Shown in pieces: positions 1-7,026 of a DNA stretch of 11,294 nt. A program made the position numbers and the translations under genes. This DNA is from Bacteroidota bacterium. GTDB lineage: Bacteria > Bacteroidota > Bacteroidia > Flavobacteriales > Weeksellaceae. The stretch is taken from assembly GCA_023388015.1 (NCBI GenBank), contig JAEWHB010000188.1, positions 1-11,294 of the forward strand. Direction: 5' to 3'. The stretch's first letter is position 1. Each line of letters begins with the position of its first letter. Below the pieces are notes generated by a model, which was given only the letters and a program-made list of their open reading frames with translations, searched no databases and was not told where the DNA came from.

Positions 1-28
1 ATTAGACGTTCATTATAAACTTCGGGTT

Positions 29-1189
29 ATGAAAAATCCATTGACTGCTCAGATAAAAGATTCTCATGATGAAATGAAATCATGGATGAATCACATGCAC
101 CAACATCCGGAACTTTCCATGAAAGAAACTGAAACCGCCCAATTTATTGCCGAAAAAATGAAATCTTTCGGGTTTGAAGTGGTAGAAGGAATCGGAAAAT
201 ACGGTGTGGTGGCTTCGCTAAAGAACGGTGAGGGAACTAAATCCATCGGGTTGCGGGCAGATTTCGATGCACTTCCCATTCAGGAAGTAAATGATTTATC
301 TTATAAAAGTAAAAAAGAAGGTGTTGCACATCTTTGCGGACACGACGGACATACGACAATGTTGCTCGGAGCAGCTAAATATTTAGCCGAAACCAAGAAT
401 TTTAACGGAACAGTTCGGATGATTTTTCAACCCGGCGAAGAAACCATGGAAGGCGGACCGGCTATGATTCAGGATGGTTTGTTTGAAAAATTTCCGGTCG
501 ATGCGGTTTACGGAATGCACAATATGCCCGGACTGGAAAAAGGGAAATTCCATTTCAGAGAAGGCGAAACTATGGCGGCGGTGGATAATTGGGAAATCGA
601 ATTAATTGGCAAAGGGAGTCATGGCTCTATGCCCGAACTCTCCATTGACCCGGTAGTTTGCGGTTCCTCACTTGTGATGGCATTGCAAACGATTGTTTCC
701 CGAAATGTTTCGCCATGGCAAAATTCGGTGATTACAATCGGAGCGTTTTTGTCGGGAAATGCCGGAAATGTGATTCCTGCCAATGCGATTCTGCGCATCA
801 ACATCCGAAATATGGATCCTGAACTTCGAACCAAAGTCCTGAATCGCATTCGCGAAGTCGTCAAAACACAAGCAGAATCTTATGGCTGCGACTATGAAAT
901 CCGGGAAGGAATTCCGGGAGCAGTTTTGGTCAATACGCCTGAAAACACAAGTTGGGCTGCCGATGTGGCGCGGGAAACTTTTGGTCAGGAAAATGTGGTT
1001 TACGATATGAATCCGTATATGGGAAGTGAGGATTTCGCCTTTATGCTTCAACAAAAAAACGGAAGTTATTGTATGCTCGGAAATGGCGATACGGAAATGG
1101 TTCACCATCCGGAATATGTTTTTGACCAGAATATTTTACCGCTTGGTGCGGCGTATTGGGCGGCTTTGGTTGAAAATTATTTGCGTTAA
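29..1189 (+). CDS. M20-family (M20D-type) metal-dependent amidohydrolase
   Basis: This is a probable cytoplasmic zinc or manganese amidohydrolase that cleaves N-acyl amino acids or similar amides (hippurate/IAA-conjugate hydrolase group). No signal peptide is visible. The expected metal ligands are all present: Cys103 and His105 in the HLCGHDGH segment, Glu137/Glu138 in QPGEE, His164 in GMHN, and a C-terminal His359/His360 before Pro. The GLRADFDALP segment (residues 74-83) and GSEDFAF (332-338) are further family signatures, and the dimerisation (lid) domain lies roughly at 185-295. At 386 residues the length is normal and both ends are intact. The ATG at 29 leaves about 15 residues before the conserved HxHPELS segment, as is usual. 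No Shine-Dalgarno sequence is present. It is followed after 9 bp by the next gene, so the two are probably co-transcribed. The exact substrate cannot be told from sequence; an acetyl-lysine/diaminopimelate-type deacylase is an alternative. Confidence 0.93.
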   Translation: MKNPLTAQIKDSHDEMKSWMNHMHQHPELSMKETETAQFIAEKMKSFGFEVVEGIGKYGVVASLKNGEGTKSIGLRADFDALPIQEVNDLSYKSKKEGVAHLCGHDGHTTMLLGAAKYLAETKNFNGTVRMIFQPGEETMEGGPAMIQDGLFEKFPVDAVYGMHNMPGLEKGKFHFREGETMAAVDNWEIELIGKGSHGSMPELSIDPVVCGSSLVMALQTIVSRNVSPWQNSVITIGAFLSGNAGNVIPANAILRINIRNMDPELRTKVLNRIREVVKTQAESYGCDYEIREGIPGAVLVNTPENTSWAADVARETFGQENVVYDMNPYMGSEDFAFMLQQKNGSYCMLGNGDTEMVHHPEYVFDQNILPLGAAYWAALVENYLR

Positions 1190-1198
1190 ATTCGGATT

Positions 1199-1996
1199 AT
1201 GAAATTTAAAATTTCGGGACTTTTTCTTTTTTGTTTTTCCTTTTTGTTCGCCCAAACATTAGAAATCATTGATTCACTCAAAATTGAAAGTCGTGACAGC
1301 ATCACCGATTTCGGGACCGATGATTTCAATAATATTTATTTCATTCGAAATTTTAATGAACTAAACAAAATCGAACTCCGAACCGGCGAAAGGAAAACCT
1401 TTTCAAATCATACGGTTTTGGAGGATTTGAATACCCAAAACATTTTACAAATCACCCTGAAATCAGGTTTTTTCAAACTTCTGGTGCTCGACAATCAGTT
1501 GAATAAAGTACAGGATGAAATCGAATTTCCGATGGAAACCAATTTCTCTCCCACACTTACCGCCCTAGTGGACAATAATTATCTTTGGGGCTATGATCCC
1601 GTTTTGCAAAGGTTGGTTTTGTGGAATTACCGAGACAAAAAAGCAATGCGGCAATCGGTAATTCTGAGTGAAAAAACAGGCGATGAATTTTATTCGGAAC
1701 TGATTTATCATCAAAATAAAATTTACCTGATTGGATTTAAAAAAATTCTAAAGTTTGACGAATATGCCAACCTCGAAACCGTCATACCGTTCCGGGAGTT
1801 TGACCAGATTTATCTTCAAGAAAATAAAATTTATTATTCGTTTGATAATCAATTATTTAAACTTGATTTAAAAACCCAAAACATGTCAGAAATCGACTTA
1901 AATAAGCGTTTCGATTATTTTTCCATAAATAACCGCTATCTGTTTGTGTTAAAAGGTAAGGTTGTTTATATTTACGATTTCCATAAAAATCTATAA
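1199..1996 (+). CDS. Secreted protein of unknown function, possibly beta-propeller-like
   Basis: I do not recognise a named family. The 265-residue product starts with a clear Sec signal peptide (Lys2 and Lys4, a Phe/Leu-rich core at residues 7-17, likely cleavage after Ala18 before Gln-Thr), so it should reach the periplasm or outer membrane. There is no lipobox Cys at the cleavage point. The mature part contains repeated beta-strand-like units of the type 'NKIYLIGFKKILKFD' and 'NKIYYSFDNQLFKLDLKT', with similar units near residues 45-60 and 120-140. This resembles degenerate blades of a WD/NHL-type propeller; that is an inference from spacing and pattern only. It sits 9 bp after the amidohydrolase and ends 1 bp before the kinase start, so it is almost certainly in the same transcript. 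A surface or cell-wall scaffolding role is possible but unsupported. Confidence 0.85.
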   Translation: MKFKISGLFLFCFSFLFAQTLEIIDSLKIESRDSITDFGTDDFNNIYFIRNFNELNKIELRTGERKTFSNHTVLEDLNTQNILQITLKSGFFKLLVLDNQLNKVQDEIEFPMETNFSPTLTALVDNNYLWGYDPVLQRLVLWNYRDKKAMRQSVILSEKTGDEFYSELIYHQNKIYLIGFKKILKFDEYANLETVIPFREFDQIYLQENKIYYSFDNQLFKLDLKTQNMSEIDLNKRFDYFSINNRYLFVLKGKVVYIYDFHKNL

Positions 1997-1997
1997 A

Positions 1998-2612
1998 ATG
2001 CACATTGCCATCGCAGGAAACATCGGAGCCGGGAAAACAACTTTGACTCAATTACTGGCCAAAAACTTTCGTTGGAAACCTCAATTTGAAAGTGTTGACC
2101 TCAATCCATACCTGGATGATTTTTACAACGACATGGAAAAATGGGCGTTTAACCTTCAGATTTATTTTTTGGGAAGTCGTTTCAATCAGATCAAGGAAAT
2201 CAGAGAAAGCGGTGAAAACATCATTCAGGACAGAACGATTCACGAAGATGCGCATATTTTTGCGAGCAATCTGCACGATATGGGATTGTTGATGACGCGG
2301 GATTATGAAAATTATCTTACGGTTTTCAACCTGATGAATTCTTTTGTGCAGGCACCGGATTTATTGATTTACCTGCGCGCTTCTATTCCTACGCTGGTTC
2401 GGCAGATTCAACTTCGCGGACGCGAATATGAAAGTTCCATCAGCATTGAATATTTAAGCAGATTGAATGATAAATATGAAGAATGGGTGAAATCCTATGA
2501 CGAAGGAAAACTGCTGATTATAGATGTTGACAATCTGGATTTCGTAAATAATCCGGAAGATTTAAGTTATATCTACGATAAAGTAGATGCGGAAATCAAT
2601 GGTTTGTTTTAA
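1998..2612 (+). CDS. Deoxynucleoside kinase (dNK/dGK-dAK family)
   Basis: This is a cytoplasmic nucleoside salvage enzyme that phosphorylates a deoxynucleoside with ATP, probably a purine such as dAdo or dGuo by family resemblance. The P-loop G-x-x-G-x-G-K-T occupies residues 7-14. The substrate-site Glu is in FESVDLNPYL (Glu31), the DRT motif equivalent to the family's D/E-R-S is at 78-80 followed by HEDAHIFA, and the Arg-rich LID segment LRGREYE is at 139-145. The 204-residue length is typical. The open frame extends upstream to an ATG at 1962, but that would add 12 residues before the conserved MHIAIAGNIG start and overlap the preceding gene by 35 bp. The ATG at 1998, one base after the previous stop, is the better choice. 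It is the last gene of its run and ends just before a terminator. Which deoxynucleoside it prefers cannot be read from sequence. Confidence 0.93.
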   Translation: MHIAIAGNIGAGKTTLTQLLAKNFRWKPQFESVDLNPYLDDFYNDMEKWAFNLQIYFLGSRFNQIKEIRESGENIIQDRTIHEDAHIFASNLHDMGLLMTRDYENYLTVFNLMNSFVQAPDLLIYLRASIPTLVRQIQLRGREYESSISIEYLSRLNDKYEEWVKSYDEGKLLIIDVDNLDFVNNPEDLSYIYDKVDAEINGLF

Positions 2613-2630
2613 AAAATCACTCAAATAAAA

Positions 2631-2657
2631 AAAAGACGGAAATTAAATCCGTCTTTT
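2631..2657. terminator. Bidirectional intrinsic terminator between converging units
   Basis: A perfect 10-bp stem (2631-2640 pairing with 2648-2657, core GACGGA/TCCGTC) with a 7-base A/T loop lies 18 bp after the kinase stop and 20 bp before the stop of the convergent barrel gene. Read on the minus strand the stem runs into eight T residues, which makes a strong terminator for the barrel gene. Read on the plus strand the T-run is only four long before a C, so it is weaker in that direction. Confidence 0.85.
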
Positions 2658-2677
2658 CTATTTCTGTTCGATTCTTT

Positions 2678-3196
2678 TTAGAATTTATAAGCTCCTCCTA
2701 CACCGATTGTGGTAACTCCGGAAAAATTTCTGTGTGGAACTTCTGTTGCATCAATTCCACTGCCAAAGCTTTTAATGTACACAAATGCCTGGAAGTATTC
2801 ATTTTGCCATCCTGCTTTTGGCTGAAAGTAGAATCCACCATCATAACCTTTACTCAAACTAAATGCATACCCTAAATCTACCGCACCAAAGAATTGTTCT
2901 AAAAAATCATATTGCGCGCTTGCAGCGATAGGCAAAATCGTCAAACTTTTTGTTTTATAAATAGTTCCGGGTTCATCTTTTCCGGTAAAAATATCAATCC
3001 CGGCAATTCCTCCTACGTGAAAGTTTTCCATAACCGGATACAAATAAGAAACATCAGCACCAATATTTACACCAAGATAATCAGTCACATCGCCCACCGG
3101 AACACCAATGTGTGCGCCTGCCTTCAATCCTTCCTGTGCGTTTACTGATCCCAATCCGATTAGTGCCAGAGCAGCACTGAAAATCATTTTCTTCAT
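2678..3196 (-). CDS. Small outer-membrane beta-barrel protein
   Basis: The 172-residue product has a Sec signal peptide (Lys2-Lys3, Ala/Leu-rich core, cleavage after Ala20 in VNA before Gln). The mature part of about 150 residues shows alternating polar/hydrophobic strands rich in Gly, Tyr and Phe. It ends in AYKF with a terminal Phe, the usual outer-membrane barrel signal recognised by the BAM machinery. The size suits an 8-stranded barrel of the OmpA-barrel/OMP_b-brl_2 sort common in Bacteroidota. It lies 32 bp downstream of the DUF2723 gene on the same strand, so read-through from that gene is likely. The A-rich leader just before the ATG carries short AAACATA repeats and no Shine-Dalgarno sequence. 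The function is unknown; a structural or small-molecule role is possible, and the link to its neighbour is only positional. Confidence 0.88.
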   Translation of the reverse strand: MKKMIFSAALALIGLGSVNAQEGLKAGAHIGVPVGDVTDYLGVNIGADVSYLYPVMENFHVGGIAGIDIFTGKDEPGTIYKTKSLTILPIAASAQYDFLEQFFGAVDLGYAFSLSKGYDGGFYFQPKAGWQNEYFQAFVYIKSFGSGIDATEVPHRNFSGVTTIGVGGAYKF

Positions 3197-3228
3197 ATGT
3201 TTATGTTTTATGTTTTGTTTTTTTAGAA

Positions 3229-6200
3229 TTATTTTTCGCTTGTTAAAATATTATACAATTCGTTTGTTTCTCTTTCAGCATAAGTCGAATCAATCATATC
3301 GGCAATTCCAAGCAATTCGCTTACAAATTTGAACTGTCCGTCTATATTATTTTGTTCTCTCACATCTACATTTCCGTCTCTGTTGAACTGCTGATAAGAT
3401 TCAATCAGTTTGTCACGAACCGGTTTGAATTCAGTATGGAAAAACTGAAGCGCTCCGGCAGTATCTTTCTTTTTCAGGAGTTCGGCAACACGTCCGTAAA
3501 CCATCAGTGAATAATCACTTCTCGCATCCGACAAATCGCGGGCTACGGTATAGCGGATATTGTCAGGCAATGATTCATAAAAATTGATTTTCTCCATCAG
3601 ACGTTGCTTTGCGGTGTCTATCAAAGCTTGTGCCTTTTTTGTTTCGCCAATTGCGTTATAGGCTTGTGCTATTCTTTCTGTACTTAGCCCGTAATCATAT
3701 CTCGGCTGGTCAGGAATCATTTCCATTACTTTGTCCAATATCTCATTGGCTTTGGCTTTGTCGCCACGTGCCGTAAAATCATCGGCAAGTCGTATGGCGA
3801 TGTTGCGATAAGTATTGGTGTAATTTCTGTCGGTATTTGAAAAGGAAGCATTGTCCAAATTATAATTTGCCCATTTAAAGGTTTGGAAACTTTCATACAT
3901 TTTGTCGGTATTGCTTCTTCCCAGCTTCCCTCCTTCTCCAAATCGCGTATAAATCGGAATCAGGCGATAAGAGAATCCATTGTTTTCCAAATAATCACTT
4001 AACCAGAAAATATTGCTGGGATCTGAAACACCACCCCCGCTGAAATAAATCGCTCTGTCCCAGTTGTATTCGGCAAACATAGAAATCATCAGCAATTCTG
4101 ATTTGTACAATTGTCTTTTTCCAAGTGTAATGGTAATATTGTCCACGATTTTATCGGCATCTTTTGGCGAAACAATTCCGTATTTCAGTGCATTTTCCTT
4201 ATTAACCGGAATGATGATTTTATCCACCGGTAAATAATTCACAGCTCCAACCGGATATCCGAAATATTCGGCTAATGCAGCTTTGGCCGGATTTTTATTG
4301 TCCATCAAAAACTCAAATGCTTCTTTTGCCGTCATACTGTCTTTGACCAGATATTGTTCAAGCGGTTTTACCGAATTGTACAACTGCTGAATTCCAGCCG
4401 GATCATATCCCGGATCAATCAGATATTGGGTGATTTCGTTCGGCGGAAGACTCATAATTTCTGCCACACTCAACGGTGCATCTTCTTTGATGATGCTGTG
4501 AAGTTCGCCAAAAATCGATTTGATATTTCCGGCTACGACCATAACATTATCGTTTGTATTTAGCTGATAATCTGTATATTTCAATTTCGACGGAAGTGCC
4601 GGCGCATTATAAGTTTTTCTCAATGATTGTTCAATGTTCCACGGCGAACCCAAAAGTGTATAATTGACAATTTTCACATCATCACGGAATAATTCCGTTT
4701 CCTGCAATCCCCAGAGCGGATAGGTGTCATTATCACCATACACAAAGAGAATCGAATTTTTGTCTAAATTATTTAGGTAATTATAAGCCAAAGCATAGGC
4801 ACCTTCTCTTTTGGAGCGGTCGTGGTCATCCCAATTCTGAAAGCCCATCAACAGAGGAATTCCAAGACAAAGCACCGAAACAACCACCGAAACGGTTGGG
4901 GTTAATTCTCTTTTTCTGAATTTTTTAATCAACAAATAAACACCCTGAACACCCAGTCCGACCCAGATGGAAAACGCATAAAAGGAACTGACTAACGCAT
5001 AATCTCTTTCTCTCGGCTCAAAAGGCTTGACACTGGTATAGAAAATAATTCCGACACTCGTCAAAAGGAAGAGCGAAAGAATTGCCCACCAGTGCGTTAC
5101 ATTTCGGTTTAACTGAACAAAAAATCCAATCAACCCCAAAATGAGCGGCAACATAAAGTATGCATTATTTCCTTTATTTTCTTTGTAAACCGCAGGAAGT
5201 TTGGACTGGTCGCCCAATCTAGCGTTGTCCAGAAAAGGTATTCCGGTGATCCAGTTGCCCTTTGTCACTTCCATATTTCCTTCCCAGTCATTTTGCTTTC
5301 CGGAAAAATTCCACATAAAATAGCGGAAGAACATATAATCCAGCTGATAATCCATAAAGAAGCTAAACTGCTGTCCAACGGTTGGCGGTTGAATATCCAG
5401 AAGTTCCGCATTGCTTTTCAAATCGGCAATACGCAAGGTTCCGTCATGTCTTTTTTGTAATAATTCGTTGAATTTTGTTTCTGCAATTTGTCTTTTCTGT
5501 GCCCTGATTTCAGGATGATCTTCCATATTATTAAAAAAGGCAGCATTGATGGTGAATTCCGGAAATCCATACATGGCTGCATAATTTTCCATTACATCGG
5601 GAAGATTGTTGTACATCTTAGGAAAGAACTGTTCGTGTTTCTTGTTATACACATAATCCTTTCTGTCTGAAACTTTAATGTATTTTTTGTCTCCTTTCAC
5701 ATAGTTTTCTCCTTTCACATAAGTTTCATAATTACCTCCCGAAGTAAGTGCAATTCCGTCATCTGCGAAATGCGCCGTATAAGCCGGTCCATACATAGTT
5801 GGCCAGTCGCCATACTGCTCACGGTTGAAATAATCTAGCATCCCTAAAGCCGTATCGGGATCATTCAGGTTCATGTGCGGATTTGCGTTCGCACGAACCG
5901 GAATCACCAACCAACAAGAAAATCCAATCAGCATAAAAGCAATGGACAAAACGATGGTATTTCCGAGTTTCCAATTGTGTTTTTTGGTGTATTTGAATGC
6001 CAAATAAAATACCAGTGCCAGGATAATTCCGGCTACGAAAGTCCCCGAGTTAAAAGGCAATCCAAAGTTATTGACTACATAAATTTCGGTTTTACCGAAG
6101 AAAGTCATTATTGAACCAAACAAAACTTTGAAAACAAATCCCAGGAAAAGTGCCGTGATGATATTGGCAATTAAAAAGCTCTTAATATTTAATTTATAAT

Positions 6201-6861
6201 TCTTTGCATAATACATATAGCAAACCGCCGGTAAAGCAAGAATCGCCATCAAATGGACACCGGTTGCCAGTCCGATGAAAAGCGAAATCAACAAAAACCA
6301 TTTATTTCCTCTTGTCTGGTCTGCTTCTTCTTCCCATTTACAACCCATCCAAATCAAAGCTGCGGTAAAAAGAGATGCCATCGCATACACTTCACCTTCC
6401 GCTGCAGAGAACCAAAATGAATCACTGAACATAAAAACTGCGGAACCTACCAAACCACTTCCCAGTGTGATTATGGCCTGGGATTTGGACAAAGCTGTTT
6501 CGTAAGGATTTTCGATGAGTTCGTTTTGTTTGGTCACAAAAAACATTCTTCGTACAAAATGGGTAATCGTCCAGAACAAGAACATGATGGTCAATGCACT
6601 GCAAATGGCCGACATGGAATTAATCACAATTGCATATTGGCTTCCGTCACCAAATGCCATTCCTGCCCAAACAGCTCCGATCAGTTGAAACAATGCTGCT
6701 CCCGGCGCGTGGGTTACACCAAGTTTGGCCGATGAAACGATGTATTCACCACAATCCCAAAAACTGAGTTTGCGCTCCATCGTCATCAAATACACAAATG
6801 ATGCAATTGCCAACATTGCAAATCCAAGAAGATTGTTCCATTTTTTAAAAGGAATGTTCAT
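3229..6861 (-). CDS. DUF2723 membrane protein, TMEM260-like O-mannosyltransferase relative
   Basis: A 1210-residue polytopic inner-membrane protein of the DUF2723 family (PF11028), whose animal member TMEM260 is a protein O-mannosyltransferase with a GT-C fold. About 13 membrane segments can be seen, roughly nine in residues 10-340 and four more between about 580 and 680. They are separated by a large extracytoplasmic loop at about 340-580. The first loop has the family signature SFWDCGEYI (residues 33-41) with Asp36 and Glu39, fitting the acidic catalytic residues of GT-C enzymes, followed by THAPGAALFQL. The soluble C-terminal half starts with the family motif GDNDTYPLW near residue 709 and ends with TPR-like helical hairpins at about 1010-1090. 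A lipid-linked sugar donor and exported protein acceptors are expected by analogy; neither is shown by the sequence. The length is normal for Bacteroidota members. The ATG at 6861 sits only 5 bases after a -7 box. The downstream small barrel gene is probably co-transcribed. Confidence 0.92.
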   Translation of the reverse strand: MNIPFKKWNNLLGFAMLAIASFVYLMTMERKLSFWDCGEYIVSSAKLGVTHAPGAALFQLIGAVWAGMAFGDGSQYAIVINSMSAICSALTIMFLFWTITHFVRRMFFVTKQNELIENPYETALSKSQAIITLGSGLVGSAVFMFSDSFWFSAAEGEVYAMASLFTAALIWMGCKWEEEADQTRGNKWFLLISLFIGLATGVHLMAILALPAVCYMYYAKNYKLNIKSFLIANIITALFLGFVFKVLFGSIMTFFGKTEIYVVNNFGLPFNSGTFVAGIILALVFYLAFKYTKKHNWKLGNTIVLSIAFMLIGFSCWLVIPVRANANPHMNLNDPDTALGMLDYFNREQYGDWPTMYGPAYTAHFADDGIALTSGGNYETYVKGENYVKGDKKYIKVSDRKDYVYNKKHEQFFPKMYNNLPDVMENYAAMYGFPEFTINAAFFNNMEDHPEIRAQKRQIAETKFNELLQKRHDGTLRIADLKSNAELLDIQPPTVGQQFSFFMDYQLDYMFFRYFMWNFSGKQNDWEGNMEVTKGNWITGIPFLDNARLGDQSKLPAVYKENKGNNAYFMLPLILGLIGFFVQLNRNVTHWWAILSLFLLTSVGIIFYTSVKPFEPRERDYALVSSFYAFSIWVGLGVQGVYLLIKKFRKRELTPTVSVVVSVLCLGIPLLMGFQNWDDHDRSKREGAYALAYNYLNNLDKNSILFVYGDNDTYPLWGLQETELFRDDVKIVNYTLLGSPWNIEQSLRKTYNAPALPSKLKYTDYQLNTNDNVMVVAGNIKSIFGELHSIIKEDAPLSVAEIMSLPPNEITQYLIDPGYDPAGIQQLYNSVKPLEQYLVKDSMTAKEAFEFLMDNKNPAKAALAEYFGYPVGAVNYLPVDKIIIPVNKENALKYGIVSPKDADKIVDNITITLGKRQLYKSELLMISMFAEYNWDRAIYFSGGGVSDPSNIFWLSDYLENNGFSYRLIPIYTRFGEGGKLGRSNTDKMYESFQTFKWANYNLDNASFSNTDRNYTNTYRNIAIRLADDFTARGDKAKANEILDKVMEMIPDQPRYDYGLSTERIAQAYNAIGETKKAQALIDTAKQRLMEKINFYESLPDNIRYTVARDLSDARSDYSLMVYGRVAELLKKKDTAGALQFFHTEFKPVRDKLIESYQQFNRDGNVDVREQNNIDGQFKFVSELLGIADMIDSTYAERETNELYNILTSEK

Positions 6862-6866
6862 TTTGT

Positions 6867-6874
6867 CAAATTTA
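6867..6874 (-). promoter_or_regulatory. -7 promoter box for the DUF2723 gene
   Basis: On the minus strand TAAATTTG matches the Bacteroidota -7 consensus TAnnTTTG exactly. It ends 5 bases before the start codon, so transcription would begin at or next to the ATG and give a leaderless or nearly leaderless mRNA. No clear -33 TTG is found at the expected 17-21 base distance, so the call rests on the -7 box alone. Confidence 0.45.
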
Positions 6875-6886
6875 TCCTGCGAAAAT

Positions 6887-6904
6887 AAGAACTATTTTGT
6901 TCTT
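6887..6904. promoter_or_regulatory. 18-bp dyad, candidate operator
   Basis: AAGAAC and GTTCTT form perfect 6-bp inverted half-sites around a 6-base A/T spacer. The dyad lies 12 bp upstream of the minus-strand -7 box, where the -33 region would be, so a bound regulator could act on the DUF2723 promoter. A short hairpin in a leader RNA is an alternative reading. The regulator is unknown, and A/T-rich DNA produces such dyads by chance fairly often. Confidence 0.35.
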
Positions 6905-6946
6905 TAAACGGTTAATGAAATGTAAAAGTGTGTAGATCAATCAAGA

Positions 6947-6974
6947 TTTGGATTAAAAATTTAGGATTAAAAAT
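6947..6974 (+). repeat. 14-bp direct repeat upstream of guaB
   Basis: Two adjacent 14-base units (6947-6960 and 6961-6974) differ at one base and share GGATTAAAAAT. They lie about 30 bp upstream of the plus-strand -7 box, where an activator site or A-rich upstream element would sit. The spacing is a little over one helical turn, so two bound monomers would face nearly the same side. A regulatory role is an inference. Confidence 0.45.
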
Positions 6975-7004
6975 AAAAAATCGGTATTTCAAATAAAAAT
7001 TGTT

Positions 7005-7012
7005 TAAATTTG
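7005..7012 (+). promoter_or_regulatory. -7 promoter box for guaB
   Basis: TAAATTTG matches the Bacteroidota -7 consensus TAnnTTTG and predicts a start of transcription about 8-10 bases before the ATG at 7027. No good -33 TTG is seen at standard spacing. It overlaps a TTG-initiated upstream extension of the guaB frame, which argues against that extension being translated. A small dyad TTTGC-TTG-GCAAA (7009-7021) overlaps the end of the box and the likely start point. Confidence 0.5.
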
Positions 7013-7026
7013 CTTGGCAAAAAGCA

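Noticed and set aside
668..1108. Minus-strand open frame of 146 codons inside the amidohydrolase gene
   Set aside because: It is fully antisense to a complete conserved enzyme gene, and its translation has no recognisable domain or signal.
1962..1997. Upstream ATG extending the deoxynucleoside kinase by 12 residues
   Set aside because: It overlaps the end of the preceding gene, and the family P-loop starts only a few residues after the ATG at 1998.
7000..7026. TTG-initiated extension of guaB
   Set aside because: The added residues are not family-like, and the DNA carries the -7 box.
6862..7026. Purine riboswitch or other structured leader before guaB
   Set aside because: The likely leader is only about 8-10 bases, too short for any known riboswitch, and no conserved core was seen.
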